Source: PKWO01 sp036384915 (GTDB taxonomy: Bacteria > Pseudomonadota > Gammaproteobacteria > Burkholderiales > Burkholderiaceae_D). From it: a DNA stretch of 64,000 bases. This document shows positions 8,325-14,518 of this stretch, one piece after another. Position numbers and translations under genes: made by a program. Under the pieces are notes generated by a model. That model was given only the letters and a program-made list of their open reading frames with translations, ran no database searches and was not told where the DNA came from. How positions within the stretch are numbered: the stretch's first letter is position 1; every line of letters begins with the position of its first letter. The stretch is taken from positions 62,001 through 126,000 of the forward strand of contig DASVLJ010000044.1 of the NCBI GenBank assembly GCA_036384915.1, read 5' to 3'.

Positions 8325-9664
8325 ACACTGCATCGATTCTCCTGGTCGACGACGAACCCGCTTTCCAACGTCTGTGCGGCAACTGGCTCGCCAGCTTCGG
8401 CTACGACGTAAAATTCGCGTCGAACCCTGAGCAGGTGAGCGAACTGTCCGCCAGGCACAGCTTCGACCTGGTCTTGCTCGATCTGGCCTTGCCGCCCTCG
8501 TTCACTCCGGATGAAGGCTTGGCGCTCCTGCCGGGCCTGGCGCCGGCGCCCGTGGTGGTGATGACCGGGCATGCCGAACGTGAACTGGCCTTGCGCGCCA
8601 TTAGCCTCGGCGCCTGGGATTTCCTGCCCAAGCCGCTCGACCCCGACATCTTGCGCGTGGTGATGGAGCGCGCCCTGACCAAGCGTCGCCTCGAACGCGA
8701 GTTGGCTGAGTGGCGTCTGCGCGCCCGTCCGGACGACGACACCATGGGCTTGATCGGCGTCAGCGCCGAGCTGCGCGAATTGCGTTCCCTGATCCGCCGC
8801 ATCGCCCCGACTGAGGTGCCGGTCATGGTCACCGGCCCGAGCGGCACGGGCAAGGAACTGGTGGCGCGCGCCCTGCATGCCCATGGCAAACGCGCCGGCA
8901 AGCCCTTCGTTGCGGTGCATTGCGGCGCGATCCCGGCGGAATTGTTCGAAAGCGAATTGTTCGGCCACACCAAGGGCAGTTTTACCGGCGCCGACCGCGA
9001 CCGCACCGGCCTGATCGGTGCGGCCGACGGCGGCACGCTATTCCTCGATGAAGTGGGGGAAATGCCCTTGGCCATGCAGGTCAAGCTGCTGCGCTTCCTG
9101 CAATCGGGCAGTTTCTTCGCTGTCGGCGCCAGGGAAGAGCGCCGTGTCGATGTGCGCATCGTCGCCGCCACCAACCGCGACCTGGCCGTCATGGTGGAAG
9201 AAAAGACATTCCGCGACGATCTCTATTACCGCCTCAAGGGCATCCAGATGCGCACCGCAGCCCTGGCCGAGCGCGGCGAAGACATTGCCCTGATCGCGCA
9301 AGCCATCGCCGCCCGCTGCAACCCGCCCAAGCGCCTCGCGCCGGCCGCGCTGGAATGGAGCGTCTCACGCACCTGGCCCGGCAACGTGCGCGAATTGCAG
9401 CATTGCGTGCAGACGGCCGCCGCCCTGGCCGGCGCGACGCCCGAGATTTCGCTGGAAGATTTGGCGCTGGCCTGCGGCGAGGTGGCGGCACAGGCGCCGC
9501 AGCAGGAAGCCGGTTCGCTCGAAGGCCAGGTCGCCGCCCTGGAGCGGCGCCTGATCGTCGCGGCCCTGGAAGAGAACAAGCATAATCACACGCATGCCGC
9601 CCGGCAGTTGGGGGTGTCGCGCGTGGGCTTGTTGAACAAGATGCGGCGGCACGGCTTGCGCTAG
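8321..9664 (+). CDS. sigma-54-dependent response regulator (NtrC family)
   Basis: The 447-residue protein has three parts: a receiver domain with acidic pair DDE (10-12), phosphoacceptor Asp54 in LLDLALPP and the conserved Lys in PKPLDPD; an AAA+ domain with Walker A GPSGTGKE, the sigma-54 contact loop ESELFGHTKGSFTGAD and Walker B GGTLFLDEVGEMP; and a C-terminal Fis-type helix-turn-helix (NHTHAARQLGVSRVGLLNKMRRHGL). The contact loop reads GSFTGA instead of the commoner GAFTGA, a tolerated change. The ATG at 8321 overlaps the kinase stop, so the frame's 11 codons upstream are not used. It activates sigma-54 promoters when phosphorylated by the adjacent kinase; its targets are not visible, though the divergent operon is a candidate. 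Confidence 0.92.
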   Translation: MNTASILLVDDEPAFQRLCGNWLASFGYDVKFASNPEQVSELSARHSFDLVLLDLALPPSFTPDEGLALLPGLAPAPVVVMTGHAERELALRAISLGAWDFLPKPLDPDILRVVMERALTKRRLERELAEWRLRARPDDDTMGLIGVSAELRELRSLIRRIAPTEVPVMVTGPSGTGKELVARALHAHGKRAGKPFVAVHCGAIPAELFESELFGHTKGSFTGADRDRTGLIGAADGGTLFLDEVGEMPLAMQVKLLRFLQSGSFFAVGAREERRVDVRIVAATNRDLAVMVEEKTFRDDLYYRLKGIQMRTAALAERGEDIALIAQAIAARCNPPKRLAPAALEWSVSRTWPGNVRELQHCVQTAAALAGATPEISLEDLALACGEVAAQAPQQEAGSLEGQVAALERRLIVAALEENKHNHTHAARQLGVSRVGLLNKMRRHGLR

Positions 9665-9677
9665 CCGGCGGCTGAAT

Positions 9678-9838
9678 TTATGCCAGAGTGAGCACCGCGG
9701 TAAGGAGTTGTTGGATCTTTGCCTGATCTTTGCGTTGCTCGGGGACGACAAGATAGTAAGCGAGATGGCGGGTAGAGCAGTTGCGGAAATGGCAGCACCA
9801 ACTCGCTTTCTGGCTCATGGCTGGTTTGGTAGTGTGCG
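9678..9838 (-). pseudogene. remnant of LysR-type regulator C-terminus
   Basis: On the minus strand one frame reads SHEPESELVLPFPQLL and the next frame continues with AYYLVVPEQRKDQAKIQQLL to a TAA at 9678. Joined across a frameshift near 9765, these resemble the last 45-50 residues of GcvA-like LysR substrate-binding domains (…LVxPF…YYLVxPE…). No DNA-binding domain is present upstream, where the SnoaL-like gene starts in the opposite direction. This is therefore read as a decayed fragment. The match is from memory of the family and should be tested by a translated search. Confidence 0.4.
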
Positions 9839-9868
9839 AAGTGTGAATCAAGCAAATGAAAGGTCCCC

Positions 9869-10267
9869 GTGAAAAATATCGATTCGACACTTTTCTCCGA
9901 GCGTATCCGCAACTATCTGCAGGAGCTTGAGAGCGGCAATGTGGCAGGCGTGCTTGCGCTATTCGCTCCGGATGCCCGAATCCACTCTCCCTTGCTGGGC
10001 TGGGTAAGCCCCGAGCCATTTTATCGTAAGCTGGCGGAAGCATCGGGGAACAGCAAGATCAAGCTGATGGACATTTGTTGCAGCGTGCAAGGCAACTCAC
10101 GGGCCACCGCTTACTTCACTTACGACTGGCAACTGAAAGACGGTAGCCGGGTCTCTTTCGATTGTGTGGACGTTTTCGACTTCAACAAAGAAGGGCTGAT
10201 CGACAACATGGTAATTGTCTATGACACGCACGGTATTCGCGGCGACCTTGGGGATCGTTTCAGCTAG
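9869..10267 (+). CDS. SnoaL/NTF2-like protein
   Basis: A 132-residue protein fitting the cone-shaped NTF2-like fold: an N-terminal helix with YLQELESGNVAGVLALFAPDARIHSPLLG, the usual first helix and strand of SnoaL-like polyketide cyclase relatives, then alternating strands (SRATAYFTYDWQLKDGSRVSFDCVDVFDFN) and GLIDNMVIVYD at the end. The start is a GTG at 9869 with AAAGG upstream. Members range from ketosteroid isomerases to proteins with no known reaction, so no activity is assigned. It stands alone next to the LysR remnant; a former regulator/target pair is possible. Confidence 0.72.
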   Translation: MKNIDSTLFSERIRNYLQELESGNVAGVLALFAPDARIHSPLLGWVSPEPFYRKLAEASGNSKIKLMDICCSVQGNSRATAYFTYDWQLKDGSRVSFDCVDVFDFNKEGLIDNMVIVYDTHGIRGDLGDRFS

Positions 10268-10440
10268 GACAAGCGGCTTCTTGGTGCGTACCGCCGGGGC
10301 GTCTGGCTGCAGCATGTCCCGGAAATTCTCGGCGCCGCGAGTCGGATCATTCGGTGTGGGCCAGACCGGTTCCTTCGTGGTTGTTCTTGTGATATAGGGA
10401 ACAATCCCGCAAGGCTTTGGTGCGGTCAGGCATTATTCCG

Positions 10441-10887
10441 CTATTGCGCCAACCTTTTTTCAAGATATTGCTTCATATCCGAGGCGAACCAGATGCGGGA
10501 ATCGGTCTCGTGGTCCCAGCAATAAATGTCCGGCTTATGAATTTGCCCGTCGGGATGGATGGCAAATGCAAATTGATCGCCGTTCACGTCATCGCCGAAA
10601 AACAGTAGATGATCGAACGGCATGTATAGCTCATGAAATGTCTTCGTGTTTCGGAATTCATTGTTGCATCGCTGAATTTCCGAGACTGTCCAGACAGCTT
10701 TTGATCCGTATCTGGCGGTGACGCCATCGCATTCCAGCAAAAGGTCCCGTAGTTGAGCAGGGAACATGATGCCGAGGTTGTGTTCGGCGGCTTGAATCAG
10801 GGTCGCATCTGCGGGAGAAGCATGCTCCTGGTCCGGAATGGCCGGGGCGATCAGCTTTTTCCAAGAGCGATAGTCGAAAATGGACAT
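10441..10887 (-). CDS. SMI1/KNR4 (SUKH) family protein, possible immunity protein
   Basis: The 148-residue protein shows the SUKH layout: a helix with ADATLIQAAEHNLGIMFPAQLRDLLLECDG, a short strand containing WTVSEI, then FGDDVNGDQFAFAI and a tryptophan-rich YCWDHETDSRIWFASDMKQYLEKRL. SUKH proteins commonly neutralise contact-dependent or secreted nuclease toxins. No toxin gene is seen within the window, so if it is an immunity protein it is an orphan. It is on the minus strand 26 bases downstream of the DUF6348-like gene, probably in one transcript. Confidence 0.8.
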   Translation of the reverse strand: MSIFDYRSWKKLIAPAIPDQEHASPADATLIQAAEHNLGIMFPAQLRDLLLECDGVTARYGSKAVWTVSEIQRCNNEFRNTKTFHELYMPFDHLLFFGDDVNGDQFAFAIHPDGQIHKPDIYCWDHETDSRIWFASDMKQYLEKRLAQ

Positions 10888-10912
10888 TGGTCGACGGAGT
10901 TACGGGGTTGGC

Positions 10913-11734
10913 CTATGAGGTCGCGTTTTCCACGGACCTGATCACCACGTACTGCTTGCGAAACTCGAACCCCAAGTCCGGCCACGACGTCACGTATTTC
11001 CGAAGGTGCTCCGCGCCCAAAGGGTAGTCTTCGCCATTGATCCGGCAATCTGCACCGATGGTATTGTCCACATTTCGTGTGGCAAACAGGCGGATGCCTA
11101 AGGTGCGGGGCGATTGCAACAATTCGCGGTATGCCTCGATGCTGTTGGTGAAAAGGCAGCAGGGACAGAAGGTATGGCAGTCATCATCGGCGTTGCACTG
11201 TTCGGCTTGTTGCGATACGTGATGGGCGTATGGGCCCATGTAGATTTTCCGGACCATTGCCGGATGTGTCTCCGATGCCGGGAAATTCATGCTCATCACC
11301 AGGCTTGAAGCAGTGCCGTCGACAATTGCATCTTCGATCGTGGCTAAATCCAGCCGAATCCAGCTACGGAAACCGTTTTCGATGGAGGTTTGTTGCGTTG
11401 ACCCGCTTGCATGCTGGAATTCGGGCAAGCCGTCCGGAAAATGATCCGGATGAAATACGTACGTCCTGGTTGCTGTCCGCACTGCGCCATCGCGAAACTC
11501 TTGCTGTTCGAGATATTCGGCCCGTATGGCGAGTCCATTGGGTAGGGAGAGGTGTTCGTCGAATAACGCCGGCTCTCGCCCTTCGTCCTTCAATACATGA
11601 AATAACAGAGAGAGCAGTGGATCCGGTGCCTCTGGCAATGGCGCATATGATTCTTGCCCGATTTGCGCTTGCGCCGCAGCGCTTGCATCTGAAGGCGTGT
11701 CTGGCTTGCCAAAAAGTGACTTGATCCAGTTCAT
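10913..11734 (-). CDS. DUF6348-like hypothetical protein
   Basis: This 273-residue protein ends in a segment typical of the family I recall as DUF6348: CPCCLFTNSIEAYRELL, then GIRLFATRN, DCRINGEDYPLGAEHLRKY and WPDLGFEFRKQYVVIRS. A CxxDDDCHTFCPCC cysteine cluster near residues 179-193 may bind zinc. The first 35 residues are a short amphipathic stretch and a Pro/Ala linker. No signal peptide is seen. It probably shares a transcript with the SUKH gene; such pairs often belong to polymorphic-toxin immunity loci. The function is unknown and the family name is from memory. Confidence 0.7.
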   Translation of the reverse strand: MNWIKSLFGKPDTPSDASAAAQAQIGQESYAPLPEAPDPLLSLLFHVLKDEGREPALFDEHLSLPNGLAIRAEYLEQQEFRDGAVRTATRTYVFHPDHFPDGLPEFQHASGSTQQTSIENGFRSWIRLDLATIEDAIVDGTASSLVMSMNFPASETHPAMVRKIYMGPYAHHVSQQAEQCNADDDCHTFCPCCLFTNSIEAYRELLQSPRTLGIRLFATRNVDNTIGADCRINGEDYPLGAEHLRKYVTSWPDLGFEFRKQYVVIRSVENATS

Positions 11735-11823
11735 CGTGTTCGCTTGCCCATTCTGATTGAATTGCCTGAGGTTTGTGATGCATTCACCGCAATTTGTGAA
11801 TCATTTTACTGGCCATGAAAAAC

Positions 11824-11851
11824 AAAAAGCCGCTTAACTGAGCGGCTTTTT
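11824..11851 (-). terminator. intrinsic terminator after rpmG
   Basis: AAAAAGCCGC and GCGGCTTTTT form a near-perfect stem with a short loop at 11829-11846, flanked by A and T runs, so it can stop transcription from both sides: rpmB-rpmG on the minus strand and anything reading through from the left. Confidence 0.8.
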
Positions 11852-11873
11852 GCATTCAGGACAACCGGATCAA

Positions 11874-12041
11874 TTACTTGATCTTGGTTTCCTTGTATTC
11901 TACGTGCTTGCGTGCCTTGGGATCGAACTTCATGATCGCCATTTTTTCCGGCATCGTGCGCTTGTTCTTGGTGGTGGTGTAGAAGTGACCCGTACCTGCG
12001 GTCGATTCCAGCTTGATTTTGTCGCGGCCAGTCTTTGCCAT
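11874..12041 (-). CDS. rpmG: 50S ribosomal protein L33
   Basis: A 55-residue basic protein, MAKTGRDKIKLESTAGTGHF at the N-terminus and EYKETKIK at the C-terminus, with the YTTTKNKR signature of bacterial L33. The zinc-binding CxxC pairs of some L33 forms are absent, so this is the C-minus type. It lies 27 bases downstream of rpmB and is followed by an intrinsic terminator, the standard rpmB-rpmG operon. It sits at the E site region of the large subunit. Confidence 0.96.
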   Translation of the reverse strand: MAKTGRDKIKLESTAGTGHFYTTTKNKRTMPEKMAIMKFDPKARKHVEYKETKIK

Positions 12042-12068
12042 GATGAGATTCCTTTATTCTGCGTGAGA

Positions 12069-12305
12069 TTAGATTTTCTCGCCGCGGGCACGCATATCGG
12101 CCAGCACGGCATCGATGCCGATCTTGTCGATCACGCGCAGGCCGGCGTTGGACACGCGCAGCGAAACCCAGCGGTTCTCGGATTCGACGAAAATGCGACG
12201 GTTTTGCAGGTTGGGCAAAAAGCGGCGCTTGGTCTTGTTGTTTGCATGGGAAACGTTATTGCCGACCATCGGCGCTTTCCCGGTGACTTGGCATACACGT
12301 GCCAT
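12069..12305 (-). CDS. rpmB: 50S ribosomal protein L28
   Basis: A 78-residue protein with the L28 opening MARVCQVTGKAPMVGNNVSHANNKTKRRF and the ending GIDAVLADMRARGEKI split across normal family length. Cys5 is alone, so the zinc-binding form is not present. The ATG at 12305 has GAGGAGC upstream; the frame's earlier codons lack family similarity. First gene of the rpmB-rpmG operon; its promoter must lie in the AT-rich 12306-12440 stretch. Confidence 0.96.
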   Translation of the reverse strand: MARVCQVTGKAPMVGNNVSHANNKTKRRFLPNLQNRRIFVESENRWVSLRVSNAGLRVIDKIGIDAVLADMRARGEKI

Positions 12306-12476
12306 GTTGTGCTCCTCGAAAATTACCAAAAATTGGGAAAAACGAGAGTATATAGAAAAAATCGAGATTTTTCAACGACTTGTGAAAAACAATTGTTTCT
12401 CGATTATTTCGTTTAATTTAACAATTTAAGCGTAGCCCGTCCACACTTTCCTTGTCGACCAAACACGAGGCGGCAA

Positions 12477-12505
12477 TTGTAGCCAGGTATCAACTCCGCT
12501 ACACT
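12477..12505 (+). promoter_or_regulatory. sigma-70-like promoter for ECF sigma gene
   Basis: TTGTAG at 12477-12482 and TACACT at 12500-12505 are separated by exactly 17 bases. The expected transcription start is near 12512, one base before the ATG at 12513, which would give a leaderless mRNA; indeed no Shine-Dalgarno sequence precedes that ATG. Confidence 0.5.
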
Positions 12506-12512
12506 GCCGTCC

Positions 12513-13121
12513 ATGTCGACCGAGTTTTCCGCGCATGTTTCCGATGAAGAGCTGATGATGCGCTACCGCGATGGCGATTTGCAGGCTTTCCGGGAATTAT
12601 ACGGGCGCCACAAGAGCGGCCTGTACCGCTTCATCGGCTGGCGTTCGCCGCGTGTGGAATGGGTCGATGAAGTATTCCAGGATAGCTGGGCCGCCTTGCA
12701 TAACGCGCGCGCCGGCTACCAGCCGCAAGCCAGTTTCCGTACCTATCTCTACCAGATTGCGCGCAACCGGCTGATAGACTTGCTGCGGCAAAACCAGCTG
12801 GTGCTGGCGTCCGAGCTTGGCGACGACGAAGACGGCGACGTGCTGGAACATATCGCCGACGCCCAGGCGCCCGAGGAAACCCCGGAAACCGAGCTCGCAC
12901 GTAAACAAGATGTGGCCAGCCTCCATGCCGCGATACAGGCTTTGCCTGGCGAACAACGCGAGGCGCTGGTGTTGCAACAATTCAATGGCATGAGTCTGGA
13001 AGAGATTGCGCAATTGACGGATACGCCCGTGGAAACCATCAAAAGCAGGTTGCGCTATGCGATGCGCAAGCTGCGGCAGCAGCTTGCCGGCCAGGCGGAC
13101 ACGCGGGAGGAGTCGGCATGA
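12513..13121 (+). CDS. ECF-type RNA polymerase sigma factor
   Basis: The 202-residue protein holds sigma region 2 (EELMMRYRDGDLQAFRELY … DEVFQDSWAALHNARAGY … FRTYLYQIARNRLIDLLR) and region 4 (LPGEQREALVLQQFNGMSLEEIAQLTDTPVETIKSRL), joined by an acidic linker of about 40 residues rich in Glu and Asp. Regions 1 and 3 are missing, the mark of group 4 sigma factors. The ATG at 12513 lacks a Shine-Dalgarno sequence. Its stop overlaps the next gene (ATGA), whose product looks like its membrane anti-sigma factor, and a large secreted VIT/vWA protein follows, so an envelope signal is likely. Target promoters are unknown. Confidence 0.9.
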   Translation: MSTEFSAHVSDEELMMRYRDGDLQAFRELYGRHKSGLYRFIGWRSPRVEWVDEVFQDSWAALHNARAGYQPQASFRTYLYQIARNRLIDLLRQNQLVLASELGDDEDGDVLEHIADAQAPEETPETELARKQDVASLHAAIQALPGEQREALVLQQFNGMSLEEIAQLTDTPVETIKSRLRYAMRKLRQQLAGQADTREESA

Positions 13122-14374
13122 GCACCGACAACCTGCACGACGATGCCGAATTCGAGCGCTTCCTGGCGGGCGAGGATGCGCTGTCGCGGCAACTGAAGGG
13201 ACTGGCGCAGGCTGAGCCTCCGGCCGAGCTCGATGCTGCCGTGTTCGCCAAGATCGAAGCGGCGATGGCGGCAGAAAAGGTGCGGCAGGTGGAAACCGGG
13301 CCGGCATCGAACGACCCCGTCGGTCCGCCCCCGGTATCCCAGCATAAGCGCAGCCTGGCACGCAGCTTGGCCCATTATTGGCATTGGCCGGTCGGCGTGG
13401 CCGCCGGCATCCTGGCCGTGCTCGCTTACCGTACCGCCTTCGAGCCCTATCACCCCGAGACGGTGGCGCTGAACGATACGAACATGCGCGTGATTGCGCC
13501 CACGCCGCACGTGACCGCGCCGTCGCGCGTTGCGACAGCGCCGGCGGTGATCGTGCCGCTCGCTATGCATCCTGAACCGCTGTCGTCCGCACCGCCAGCG
13601 GCCGCGCAACCTGCCGCCGCCGTTGCCTCGGTCAGGGAGGTGCCGGCGTCGGCCAATGCTCCACGCGCCGATGAGAGTGTGGCGGAAATTGCGATCAGCG
13701 GCGTGCGCCCGGAAGCACGGAAGCCCTCGGTCCGCTTCAATGTCAATGACGCCGGTGAACGCGCTCCCGCCTCCGAGGCAGGAAAGCTGGCGGCCAAGGA
13801 AGCCGACAAGAAAGCGACGGATGATCCTGTGCCGGCGAAACCGGAAAGCGGCGTGGAGCTGGCACGGACCCACGATCCGGCGCAGGATGCGCGCGATTCG
13901 CTCGCTTCCAATGATTCGCGCGCCAAGCTGTCGGAGGCTTCAGCCCCGCCGCCGCCGCTGCCCCCGCCGCCGGCCGCCATGATGGCGGCACCGGCGCCGC
14001 CTCCCGTGGCGGTATTGGCTCCGACTCCTGCGCGCGAACGCTTCGGCCTGAATTCGCCATCGGCGCCTTCAACGAGTTTCACCGACGCCAGAACTGTCAC
14101 GCCTGCCGCTCCGCAGGCGGAGCGGCAGGTGGCCGCCGCCGATACGCAGGAAAAACAGCGCAAGCGGGCCGCTGCCGAACAGGCGCATGCCAACCCGCGC
14201 AAGTGGCTTGCCCTGATCGAACAAGAGATCAAGGACAAGGACAATCAAGCCGCGCTGGCCGAATGGGACAAGTTCGTCGCCGCCTATCCCGCCTACAAGA
14301 TCAGCGACAAACTGCGCGCCGACATTGAATCGTTGCGGGCGCAGATCCCGGCCAAGCCGGATGCGGGGAAGTAG
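13118..14374 (+). CDS. putative membrane-anchored anti-sigma factor, Pro/Ala-rich
   Basis: The 418-residue protein has a cytoplasmic N-terminal part with FERFLAGEDALSRQLKGLAQ, as in anti-sigma proteins without the zinc HxxxCxxC motif, one membrane helix at about 89-106 (HWPVGVAAGILAVLAYRT), and a long low-complexity periplasmic part dominated by Ala, Pro, Ser and Val, with a polyproline run near residues 285-300. The last 65 residues are again ordered: NPRKWLALIEQEIKDKDNQA, then AEWDKFVAAYPAYKISDKL, a helical repeat-like segment. It is translationally coupled to the sigma gene. The anti-sigma role is inferred from topology and position. The periplasmic tail could sense the downstream secreted protein or envelope state. 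Confidence 0.75.
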   Translation: MSTDNLHDDAEFERFLAGEDALSRQLKGLAQAEPPAELDAAVFAKIEAAMAAEKVRQVETGPASNDPVGPPPVSQHKRSLARSLAHYWHWPVGVAAGILAVLAYRTAFEPYHPETVALNDTNMRVIAPTPHVTAPSRVATAPAVIVPLAMHPEPLSSAPPAAAQPAAAVASVREVPASANAPRADESVAEIAISGVRPEARKPSVRFNVNDAGERAPASEAGKLAAKEADKKATDDPVPAKPESGVELARTHDPAQDARDSLASNDSRAKLSEASAPPPPLPPPPAAMMAAPAPPPVAVLAPTPARERFGLNSPSAPSTSFTDARTVTPAAPQAERQVAAADTQEKQRKRAAAEQAHANPRKWLALIEQEIKDKDNQAALAEWDKFVAAYPAYKISDKLRADIESLRAQIPAKPDAGK

Positions 14375-14518
14375 CGAGCCAGCAAAAAGCATGATGTGCG
14401 ACGTCCGGCACAATTTACCGGATCAACAAGGCCCGTGACGGCATCGCCGTCTTAACCCTGTTTCTTTTCCCGCTCCGTTTCACCCTTGACGCCGGCTGTT
14501 CCGGCAGGGAGAAACGCG

